A stretch of 64,000 nucleotides of DNA from Trifolium pratense (Eukaryota; Streptophyta; Magnoliopsida; Fabales; Fabaceae): contig NC_060065.1 in assembly GCF_020283565.1 (NCBI RefSeq), positions 23,114,409 through 23,178,408 on the forward strand, written 5' to 3'. Numbering within the stretch: the first letter of the stretch is position 1; each line of letters begins with the position of its first letter. The notes beneath the pieces were generated by a model. That model was not told where the DNA came from, made no database searches, and saw only the letters and a program-made list of their open reading frames with translations. The position numbers were made by a program, and so were the translations under genes. Below, in pieces: positions 31,536-42,128 of the stretch.

Positions 31536-32574
31536 TGAAATTCCTGGCACACAGTGGACAGGTGTTGATCAAGGTGTATCAACACTTGTCTGTTGTAGAC
31601 AGATGTTGTTACCGGTGCGCCAACACTTGTCTATAAACAGAGCACTTAACATAAAACAATAAAAGCAGTAAAGTAAATAACACACAAGAGTTGTTAACCC
31701 AGTTCAGCCTAAAGCCTACTCTGGGGATACCAATCCAGGAATGAAGTCCACTATCAGCAGTATTACTTCGAAGCTAAACTCACCCGTTTACAACTTCTCA
31801 CTTAATCACTACCCAATGACACTTCTACCTAGGAACTCCTAGATATGAGACCCCGTCCCAATTCCCACCTTAACAACACAGACAACGTTGTTATTCAATT
31901 CAACGATTACAAACGGTGGAGACACACTCCTAAGAAACTAGGATTCACTCTTGCTTAAAAGCTTGCGAGCAAACCACACAACACAATAGAACAATCTCCG
32001 TACTTCAAAGCTTAGGAGAAGTTCACACTTACAACTCAATAACACTCAGGTCCTAAGCTTGCATCAATGAGACACAAGAAAGGCTCACAATCAACACTCT
32101 AAAATCCCTAACACACGCTTTGTAAGACACGATTTTAGATGATTGAAACCATATGCTTGCCTTCGTATTTATAGTAGTAGAACGACTTGGGCTTCAAGAC
32201 AAAATTAGGGCTTCTAGAATTGCGGCAGCAGCTGATATATTTTTGAAAATAATAGTTCTATTTTTGAAACACAAAAATATATTTTCCAAAAATATAATTC
32301 CTTTAGAAAATATAACTAGGGTTTGGCTGCCTCCTGAAACACATTAAACACGTGCGCCTTCCTCTGTAAGAAACCTTGAAACAATTCTTCAATCAAATCT
32401 TCAAAAGATTGAGTAGAAATTAAAAACCGCTAGCTGGCGCGCACAGATACACAGACAGGTGTTGTTCCGAAGTGTACCAACATTTGTCACAACACTTGGG
32501 GTCAGCACATATGTCTCAACACTTGGCTAAAATATGTTTTTGCAAAATGTAGCCAACATACAAAAAACCCAACA
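31536..32574 (-). repeat. 5' LTR of C1
   Basis: 1039 bp from TGAAATTCC to AACCCAACA on the plus strand (TGTTGGG...TTTCA on the minus). It contains three GACA..TGTTG / CAACA..TGTC hairpins at 31557-31590, 31598-31631 and 32454-32488. Confidence 0.8.
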
Positions 32575-33272
32575 CTTCTTCTCCAAGAAACCTTTATTAA
32601 AAACAAATCTTCCACAAAAATATTTTCCTCAAATATTTTTGTTTCCAATAAACCTTCGATGGATATATATTAAAATCAAATCTTCCACAAAGATATTTTC
32701 CTCAAATATTTTTGTTTCCAAGAAACCTTCGCTGGTTATATAATAAAATCAAATCGTCCATAATTATATTTTTGCAACAACCTCCTTGAGCACAAAAATA
32801 TATTTGACACAAATCAAATATTTTTTTATTCCTTAATTTTTTATAACAAACTTGAGAAACTTGAGGAACAAATCAACCTCGTAAATCTTTTGTTGACAGC
32901 TGGAAAAAGCGATGGCCAGCTCACAAGATATTCTTCAACAAACTCTTCACTCCCAAAAATATTTCTTTGAGAAAAGATTTACTCCAAAAAAATATTTCTT
33001 CAACTAAAAGATTTGATGCAAAAATATTGAAACATATTTTGTAACAAATAAAACAAACCGCCTTTTAAATAACTTGCAGTGGAAGGCGCGTTTAACTTGC
33101 TGGATTAGCACGAACATATTTGTAAATCAAATCTTCAAAAGATATCAACACAGAGTATAACGCGTCCTGTTTCTGAAGACACATGCTGTACAGGCATTCT
33201 ACGGCATCTGGGTACAGCAGTTGGCTTATGATGTTTTTGCAAAATTGTAGCCAACATTCAAAAACCCCAACA
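32575..33272 (-). repeat. 3' LTR of C2, fragment right of the C1 insertion
   Basis: It matches 41424-42128 of the C2 5' LTR with few changes and ends AACCCCAACA next to the polypurine tract. The remainder of the LTR would lie beyond C1 but was deleted. Confidence 0.85.
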
Positions 33273-33288
33273 ATCTCCCCCTTTGGCA
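33273..33288 (-). other. polypurine tract of C2
   Basis: The minus strand reads GCCAAAGGGGGAGAT immediately before the LTR start TGTTGGGG. Confidence 0.8.
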
Positions 33289-34564
33289 AATTTTGGCTAA
33301 AACAATCTTAGACCAACTTTTACGGAGAGATACAGAGAATACTTTCCTTCAAGTCAACTTGAACACACAGCTAAGAAGAAAAGCAAAACCTTTGCAACGT
33401 TATTTCTAAGAGAACTAACGAGCAGGTAATATCAGAGGCATGCAACAGCAGATGGAAACACAACTTGCCTCATGTAGTACAACTTGAGAGAAATAAACTC
33501 TCACATAGTAGATTCAGATATAAGGAGAAATAAACTCCTTCATTTAGAGCAATCTTCATATCTTGGAAAAGTAGATTCCACACATAGAATATGCATATGC
33601 TAATAGCAGAAAAATAAATTTTACTCCCCCTTACTTCATGCATTCACACTCCCCCTTAGTTCATACTTCACTCCCCCTTAATTCATAGTAGTACTCACAC
33701 ACACTACTACTACTACATAAGTCAGATGCTACAACATCTGTCTTCACATCATGCACATGGATCAGAGAAGACATATTACTCCCTCTTTTTAGCCCAAAAT
33801 TCTGACAAATAAAGTCAGTAGCATAGAAAACTTGGAGTATCAGAGGTACCAACAAACAATCAACATATGTATCACCTACAAGTCTTTGATCAGACTTCTT
33901 CAGAGAAGCTTGACTCACTGTGTTCCTTTCCTTCAGACTCTCATGTCTTCAATTTCTTCAGTCTTCAACTTTTCAAGTGTTCTTTAATTTTGACTTGATA
34001 GATGGATTCAATGTTTGAGACAGTCTTACAATCCATATATTGGTTCTAGCAATCCATAGCCTTTTGATCACGGAAGCATCCAATCAGAGAGGTCAAGGCT
34101 TAATGGTTCATTCATAATTAAGCATGTACAAGTTACTCATATTTCTATGATTGTAACTAACTAAGTCACCCATATTGCTATGACTGTGATCCTAAGCATA
34201 AAAGTCATCCATATTTCTATGATTATGACTAAGCACGATGAATCATTCATATTTCTATGACTGTATGATTATGATCATGCCCTATGCTGCAAGTTTAAAT
34301 GCTTTTGAAGTTCTTGTATGCACACCATTCAGATAATCACTCCTATCTAAACACTTGTTGATCTCGGCTGCAGAAAGTTTCACACCTTCCCCTTACAAGT
34401 ACCTTCCTGAACTTCTTATTTAAGACATTATCACAGAACTTCATGAATATTTATCCAAGCTTCTTTCCAATTCGTGATATAGAGAGTCAAGATCCTCCAC
34501 ATCCACAACTTCTTTTTCAGCAGATACAACCATACCACAGACACAATACATAGACACTGTTTCA
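33289..34564 (-). other. non-coding 3' spacer of C2
   Basis: No supported gene. Frequent ACTCCCCCTTA and GAGAAATAAACTC phrases occur, the latter also at 40340-40430. A four-unit repeat lies at 34138-34275. Confidence 0.5.
34138..34275. repeat. tandem repeat, about 33-39 bp units
   Basis: Four units start CATATTTCTATGA or CATATTGCTATGA at 34138, 34171, 34210 and 34248, with the spacer ending in GTCA-like sequence. Confidence 0.65.
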
Positions 34565-37195
34565 TCATTGTGCTAAGGTTGTCACAGTACAATGTCATAA
34601 CTATTTGCTCATTATTATACTTCCTTCAACATTAGTTTCATCCATAGTAATTGAGAGCAATCACTTCCAGCTGCAATATACCCTGCTTCAGCAGTAGACA
34701 GAGATACACTATTTTGTTTCTTGCTAAACCATGAAATCAATTTATTTCCAAGGAAGAAACAACCTCCAGAAGTGTTTTTTCTATCATCAGCACTACCTGC
34801 CTAATCAGCATCACAATAGCCCACTAACATAGAGTCTTCACCATGAGAGTACATCATATTATAATCACAAGTTCCACTTATATACTTGAGAATCCTCTTC
34901 ACTTGAGTTAGATGACTCATCTTTGGAGCATCTTGATATCTAGTAAAAACACACTCCTTTTTCATTTTTGGTAAGCTTCAAATGTGTTGTTGTTGGTGTT
35001 CTTTTGTAAGTAGCACATTCCATACCAAATTTATCCACAATGTTCCTTGCATATTTGCTTTGAGAGACGAAAAAAATAGTATCCTCCATTTGTCTTACTT
35101 GGAGCCCAAGAGAGTAAGTCAATTCACCAACAATACTCATCTCAAATTCTGATTGTATTTGCTGCACACAATGTTGTACCACATGGCTTGACATTCCTCC
35201 AAATACAATATCAACAAAAATTTGTGCTATCATCAGTTTGTCTTTCTTCTCTTTTAACAAACAGTGTCTTGTCATTACCTTCCTTCCTGTATCCTTGACT
35301 AATAAGAAACGCAGTCAGCCTTTAATCCATATAGAGCTTTCTTCAATTTGTAGACATGATTAGGAACACTAGGACCCACAAAACCTTTAGGATGCTCAAC
35401 ATAAACTTCCACATTTAAGTACCCATTGAGGAAAGCATTCTTCACTTCCATTTGAAACAGCTTGAATTTCAGAATACATGCAACCCCAATAGCAGTCTTA
35501 TGGATTCAAGACGAGCAATAGGAGCAAAAGTCTCATCAAAATCTACTCCTTCAAGTGTACCCTTGTGCAGCAAATCTGACTTTGTTTTTGGTAATAGTGC
35601 CGTTTTCATCAGACTTGTTCTTGTAAACTTATTTAGTACCAGTTACATTAGCATTTTGTGGTATAGGGACTAAATTCCATACATCATTCCTCTTGAACTG
35701 CATTAATCTAGTACTCATCAGTAAGAGCTTCTTTCACATTCTTGGGTTCAACCTTTGAGACAAAATAAGAATTATAGATAACATCATTAGCTCTTCTAGT
35801 AGCTATTCCTTGATCAAGATTACCAATAATTAGATCCATAGGATGATTCTTTTGAATTATGATGGATGGACCTTTCTTTGGAGTTTTGGGTTGGTCCAAA
35901 AAGAAAGGAACTTCAGTATTAGTTTCTGGTTCCTTCACAGTAACAGGTTCATCATCTTGCAGGTCATTATGCAAGTCAGATGTTATAGCATCATCTGCCA
36001 CATATGTCGTCTTGTCACCTCCTTTGTCATCTATCACCATATTAACAGACTCCATCATAGTTTTGGTTATGGATTTGTACACTCTATAGGCTTTGTTGTT
36101 GATAGAGTATCCCAGAAAAAATTCCTTCATCAGCTCTTAGGACCAAACGTTCTCCTATGTTCTCTATCTGACACGATATAACACTTTCTTCCAAAAACAT
36201 GAAAGTATTTAACAATAGGTTTCCTCCCTTTCCACAGGTCATACAGAGTGGATCTCTAGATAACACGATTATGAACATACCAGACAGTATTCATGCCCTT
36301 AGCTCAGAAACGATGAGGTAAATGTTTGACATGAAGCATAACTCTTGCTGATTTTGCAAAGTCCTATTCTTCCTTTCAACTACACCATTTTGCTAAGGTG
36401 TAATAGGAGATGAAAATCTTCTTGACTTTATTCCTTTAGAAAATTTAGCACTTTTAAATTCCTTGTCATGGTCACTCCTTATCCTCAGAACAATATTATC
36501 TTTTTCCCTTTGAGGTTGAATACATAAAACTCTTGAAGACATCAAAGGTTTCTGATTTTTCTCTAATAAAGTTCACCCAAGTATATCTAGAGAAATCATC
36601 AACAACAACATAGGCATAGCTTTTTCCACCTAAGCTTTCAACTTGCATAAGTACCATGAAATCCATGTGTAGAAGCTCAAGGACTCTTGTAGAGATAAGA
36701 TGCTGCATCTTATGGTGTGACATCATGGTTTGTTTTCTAATCTGACATTCACCACATATATTACCTTCTTTAATCTTGAGCTTTGGTAAACCTCTAATAG
36801 CTTCCTCAGATATGGCTTTCTTCATACTTCTTAGATTAAGATGATCAAGCTTTTAGTCCCACAATTTTACTTTATATTCTTTAGCAACTTTGACACATTA
36901 ACTTCCCCATAAATAGCAGTTGTCTTTTGATCTTACACCCTTTATCAAAAAATCACCCTTATCATTTGTAACTAGAAATTCAGACTTGGTAGAGTTTACC
37001 TTCATGCCTTGATCACATAATTGACTGATGCTGATCAGATTAGCAGTCAATCCTTTCACTAGTAAAACATTGTTAAGTTTAGGTAAGCTATTGTTGATCA
37101 CCTTTCCTGTAGGCTCAGTTTCTCCTTTAGCTCCATAATAGTGACACATCCAAGAGTGAGGTTTTTCTTTGTTCATAGTTCCCTGATGCACATCA
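34565..37195 (-). pseudogene. C2 pol remnant (protease end, integrase, RT, RNase H)
   Basis: Fragments in changing frames match C1 pol in order: NNVLLVKGLTANLISISQL (37100), GECQIRKQTMMSHHKMQ and VVVDDFSRYTWVNFIREK (36800-36540), FFLGYSINNKAYRVY (36130), EPKNVKEALTDEY then a stop (35710), RT pieces (35460-34940), and RNase H start (34800-34660). Many frameshifts and stops make it non-functional. The last 60-70 residues of RNase H are missing. Confidence 0.85.
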
Positions 37196-37219
37196 GATAT
37201 AAATCAACAGTGCTGAAAA

Positions 37220-40160
37220 CATATCAACGCTCGTAAAACAGATATCTCCTCCTTGTTTGCACAATATGACAAGGGCATAACTTCCTTGAGATCAGCAACA
37301 GAACACCAGTTGGCTGCTTGACAGATGATACAACAATATATGCAGCACTTGTCCCTTCAGATGGTTTAAACTCCAAGGACAGATCTGCCTCTCTAGCACA
37401 AGGCACATCACTAGTAGCGCATATATCTGGATGTTGGCTCAATATAATACCACATAGCAGATTGGAAATGCAATAGGCATTTTCACAGCAAGTGACTTGG
37501 CATGTTTATAGGTTTGATCAAAGGTAGTCCTAGTGCCAATAACATAGATGAATTTGGCCATCCCAATTGTGACCTCAGAGGTATGACTGGTAGGAGCCCA
37601 GTTGGTAACACCAATTTTGGTTAGCAATGCAGTGTTTTAAAAACCGGACCGGACATCGAACCGGCGAAAGCATTGGTTCACTGGTTTATTGGTCGAACCA
37701 CTGAGTCATTGGTCGAACCGCATGATAAATCGGATTAAATCGGATTAAACCGGTGGAATAAACCGGTCTCTATATAGTTATTGAACCGGTATATAGGTAA
37801 AAAAATCATAAAAAATATGAAAATTTCATAAACTCATAATGTCAAAAAAAATATTTATTTATTTATTTATACGGTTAATTGTCAAAAAAAAAATTAAAAA
37901 TATATTTTACCAAACAACTTTTAGCTTAAAAATAGCTTTGAAGCTAAAAAAACAACCACCAAACAACTTTAATTTTTTTTCTAGAAAGCTATTATTTTCA
38001 CTTTTAGCTTTCAGATAGTTTATAACACTGCAAGAATCTATTTTAAAAAAATCTATAACAAACAGATCCTATTATTATTATTCATAAAAAGTGAAAACTA
38101 TGAAATTATTATTACTATTACTATAAAAAGATCACCAAATTGAATTATTAATTAATTAAAGGTTCACTAATAAAATCATATTAAAAGGTAAATGAATCCG
38201 TAAATAAAAAAAAAGGGCAAATGAAACAACTATACTGTACATCTCAAAAGAAAGAAAGTTTTGTTTTTCTTTCTTATTTTAAATTTAAATAATAATTTAA
38301 ATAAATAATTAATATTAATATGAAAGAAAGAAAGGCAGTATATGAAGAAACCCTATTTTGCTAAAAGGATTGCAGAAACGGCGCATCCCTCACAATATCA
38401 TTCATTATTATAAAAAAAATTCACTTTCCCCTCTCAAACTTTTTCCACCTCCTTTGTTCTCTCAAACCCAAATCTAGTAATCTACTTCTCTCTCATTTTT
38501 GCAGCACATTCTCTCTCATTATTGTTTCTCGCCCAATCTTGTCTGATGTATCATAGATTCCTAGTTTACATTTGGGAAGGAAGATAAAGCAATCTTCAGA
38601 TCTCGTTTTCATCCTTTCCAGATCTCGTTTTCATTCTTTCTTTTTTTTTCATTTTTCATCCTTTCCAGATAAAGCAGTAAGAGCCAAAAAAAAAAAAAGT
38701 AAAACGATGTCTTTTTGGGCTGAGTAATCAAACCGGCGGTTCGGGGAAACCGCCGGTTCACCGGTTTTTCTGGTTTTTTCCGGTTCCCACCGGTTTAACA
38801 GCATGACCGATCCAACGTCTGGACCAGACCGGCTAGTCTCCGGTTCGCGGTCCGATCGGTCCGACCGGCCGATTCGGTCTGGTTTTTAAAACACTGCAGC
38901 AATGCATACTCAGCAGTAAGTTTGGCAGATTGAATGTTGCCTGGCCATTTTCTGACTGTATTATTTGTGAGAGTCTTGTAGATTTCATCATTAGATACCT
39001 TCATCTCAGGTACATCTTCTCTACTTATACCAAGAAATTCATTCACAACAGCAGGGGAGAACTTAGTACATCTGCCTCTGTCAAACACCTTCTTATACTT
39101 CTGGATTTTCTGGATCATTACAGTCTTCACCAATATTGATCAATAATTCCTTGACAAGCTTCTTATAGCAGTCACCAAGATCCTTTACAGTCTTCATTAA
39201 CCTGGAATCATTAATCATCTCGAGTTCCTTACATTGTAGAAGCTCTTCTCTCAGATTTCTTTCAAGTGATAGTCTTCTATAGTACACATATCTCCACTTG
39301 GTTGAGCCATCTTCAAAGTGAGAGGATATGTTGTCAAGGGGTGCAAAGGGAACATTCAAAGGTACTTTCTTTCCTTTGATAGTCTTTCTAGATGAGCCAC
39401 CAGTTGTGACTTTCACAGTTTCTTCTCCTTATTCAGAATCACTAGAGAGTGGTTCTTTCCTTTTCAAGCTCTTTTTCCCTTTAACAGATGTTACATTGAC
39501 TTTTCTAGAGCTTCTAGGAGGTCCATAATTCACAGGTTTCTTAGCAGTTGCAGGCTTCTTTCCTTTACTTGGTGTATTGGCTTGCTGACTAGTAGTAACC
39601 ACAACTTTACTAGAGCTGCTTCTAAGTCTTCTAGACCTGTTAGTGGCAGGAACTTCTTCCACAAACTTTTCTTTTGATCCATCATGGGTTGTAAATTCAC
39701 TCCACTGTTTCTTAGGCCCATATTGAATATGCTTTGAAACTTTACTTCCCTTTTTTTGTTGTCTTGGCTTACTTCATTAGTAGTGCACACAACCTTCCCT
39801 AAATTACTCCTCAGTCTTTTATCAATAGAAGGATGAGTCTTCTTAGCAGGACTTTCTCCAGAGTTGAGATCGTTCACAATAGTTATATTTCCATCTGCAT
39901 TATTGTTTTTCTCAACAGGTCCTCCTTCTTTAATGTGTTCAGACACAATATTAAAAACTCTTCATCAAATTGAGAGATCACATCAGTGTTACCATCAGAA
40001 ATATTACAAGTTGTAGTTGTTTCTGGAGCTTGCTTCTCATCAGCTACGACCACATTATATGGAGACTCAGGTATAACAGTGCTTTCCAAATTTTCTTTTC
40101 CACGTATGTTGTAGTATTAGGTGCAGCATCAGATTCAGGACTAGTTTCCTTGTGAGATTT
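37220..40160 (-). pseudogene. C2 envelope-like/plant-transposon-domain ORF, split by a hAT element
   Basis: On the minus strand from 40160 a low-complexity Ser/Lys/Thr-rich N-terminus runs in shifting frames (KPATAKKPVNYGPPRSSRK). It is followed by a better preserved domain: FDRGRCTKFSPAVVNEFLGI, KWPGNIQSAKLTAEYALL, then after the hAT insertion LTKIGVTNWAPTSHTSEVTI and GMAKFIYVIGTRTTFD. I recognise this as the putative plant transposon protein domain common in legume repeats. Several frameshifts are present. It precedes pol instead of following it. Confidence 0.65.
37630..38896. mobile_element. non-autonomous hAT-type element
   Basis: It starts CAGTGTTTTAAAAACCGGAC and ends with the inverted GGTTTTTAAAACACTG. 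Flanks TAGCAATG (37622-37629) and CAGCAATG (38897-38904) make an 8-bp duplication with one mismatch. The interior is AT-rich, with CCGGTT-rich subterminal regions that probably bind a transposase. No transposase ORF. Confidence 0.85.
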
Positions 40161-40696
40161 CAACACAGAGCTACTTCTTCTTTCACTTTAACACAAACAT
40201 ACATATTTGAAAGAAAGTAAAAAATTCGCCAACACTACTTCAACGGACATCTTCAACGCACATAGGTAAAGAAATAAACTTCACCAAAAGCACCAGAGAC
40301 ATGTAGCAGTGGAATCGGGTTTACCCAGCGTTCACCGACCACATCAACAGAGAGAAATAAACTCTCATAAAGCAACCACACAGGGAGAGATAAACTAACA
40401 CATGCTGAGAAAAATAAATTCTCACACAGATCAGATCATGATGTCTAGATTCGTAGCATAACACCTCCACAAACACCAAGCACATAAACTAGCAAACTAT
40501 TAATCATAGCATAAGTTGCAAGATCATCAACAAGCTAGCTATATTCTGCTACTCCCTCTGAGTACATCAACTCATGCATATCATAATGAGCACAAGTATA
40601 CAAGCAGCACCTTCTTCTTCTTCCTCATATCCTTCTTCCTTGTCCATAGTGCCAGAAAGTATCTTCCCTGGAGCTCACCCAGATACAGAACAGGAT
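40161..40696 (-). other. C2 leader and remnant of gag start
   Basis: The gag start is recognisable at about 40649 (MDKEEGY on the minus strand, as MDKEGGF in C1), but the frame then runs into unrelated sequence. The GAGAAATAAACTCTC phrases at 40351-40430 resemble the C2 3' spacer. Confidence 0.5.
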
Positions 40697-40713
40697 GCCT
40701 GCTCTGATACCAA
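40697..40713 (-). other. primer binding site of C2
   Basis: The minus strand reads TTGGTATCAGAGCAGGC beside the LTR end, initiator Met tRNA type. Confidence 0.85.
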
Positions 40714-40714
40714 T

Positions 40715-42128
40715 TGAAATTCCGGCAGGCTGGCGGACAGATGCTGTGACAGATGTTACAGCATCTTGTACCAGTACAGAAAACAATAGACAAGTTAAAT
40801 AAAGTGCAGAACGTAAATAACACCGGTTATTTGTTAACCCAGTTCGGTGCAACGTCACCTAATCTGGGGGATACCAATCCAGGAAGGAAATCCACTATAA
40901 TAGTGTTAATTCAGAGCTAAACTCCCCCGTTTACAACTCCTCACTTAACCACTACCCGTGCTAACTTCTACCTAGGAACTCCTAGATATGAGACCCCTCT
41001 CACTTCCTCTCAATCACACAACCTGTGTTTTCAATCAACGGCAATCTGCAAGGAGTCACACTCCAATAAAACTAGATTCTACTCTCGCTTAAAAGCTCTT
41101 GAGTAAATCACAAATTAAAAACAAACTAACTCCGTACTTCAAAGCTTAGGAGAAGTTCACAATACTAATCTCCTTGCTTAAAAGCTTTAGAGATATTACA
41201 ATACTCTACTCATTACCTAAAGGTTTCTGAGTGAGGACATAGTGACCATCTCACAACCCGAGTGGTTCACTTTACACCAACTCTCCTAGAGAGTGGCTCA
41301 AAGACACGAAACCCTAAAAGACTACATCTTTGATATTCTATTTTTTCTTCAAGTTTCGGTGTATAAAACTAGGTCTTGAATCATCCTTATATAGGCAGAG
41401 CTTTGTGGGCTTTAATCAATATTCTTCTTCTCCAAGAAACCTTTATTAAAAACAAATCTTCCACAAAAATATTTTCCTCAAATATTTTTGTTTCCAATAA
41501 ACCTTCGATGGATATATATATTAAAATCAAATCTTCCACAAAAATATTTTCCTCAAATATTTTTGTTTCCAAGAAACCTTCGCTGGTTATATAATAAAAT
41601 CAAATCTTCCATAATTATATTTTTGCAACAACCTCCTTGAGCACAAAAATATATTTGACACAAATCAAATCTTTTTTGATTCCTTAATTTTTTATAACAA
41701 AATTGAGAAACTTGAGGAACAAATCAACCTCGTAAATCTTTTGTTGACAGCTGGAAAAAGCGATGGCCAGCTCACAAGATATTCTTCAACAAACTCTTCA
41801 CTCCCAAAAATATTTCTTTGAGAAAAGATTTACTCCAAAAAAATATTTCTTCAACTAAAAGATTTGATGCGCGCAAAAATATTGAAACATATTTTTGTAA
41901 CAAATAAAACAAACCGCCTTTTAAATAACTTGCAGTGGAAGGCGCGTTTAACTTGCTGAATTAGCACGAACATATTTGTAAATCAAATCTTCAAAAGATA
42001 TCAACACAGAGTATAGCGCGTCCTGTTTCTGAAGACACATGCTGTACAGGCATTCTACGGCATCTGGGTACAGCAGTTGGCTTATGATGTTTTTGCAAAA
42101 TTGTAGCCAACATTCAAAAACCCCAACA
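40715..42128 (-). repeat. 5' LTR of C2
   Basis: 1414 bp from TGAAATTCCGG to AACCCCAACA on the plus strand. It carries a hairpin at 40741-40764 (ATGCTGT/ACAGCAT), equivalent to those of C1. Confidence 0.85.

Larger units (their letters stand above)
25653..32574 (-). mobile_element. copia element C1 (Sirevirus-like), 3' end lost
   Basis: On the minus strand: 5' LTR (32574 to 31536), primer site, gag, protease, integrase, RT, RNase H, then an envelope-like ORF cut by element A at 25652. The gag-pol-envelope-like order in a Ty1/copia element is characteristic of Sireviruses (SIRE1 of soybean). C1 itself lies inside the 3' LTR of C2. Its own 3' LTR and the rest of the envelope-like ORF are not found left of element A. 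Confidence 0.85.
32575..42128 (-). mobile_element. copia element C2, decayed, with envelope-like region upstream of pol
   Basis: On the minus strand: 5' LTR 42128-40715, primer site, a few codons of gag start, an envelope-like region (40160-37220) interrupted by a hAT element, pol remnants (37195-34565), a non-coding spacer, a polypurine tract and the 3' LTR fragment. The order is unusual because in C1 the envelope-like ORF follows pol. Confidence 0.8.

Noticed and set aside
31536..33272. One long LTR shared by C1 and C2, suggesting tandem elements formed by LTR recombination
   Set aside because: An internal LTR end (AACCCAACA at 32574) and the match of 32575-33272 to only part of the C2 5' LTR show that C1 inserted into the C2 LTR instead.
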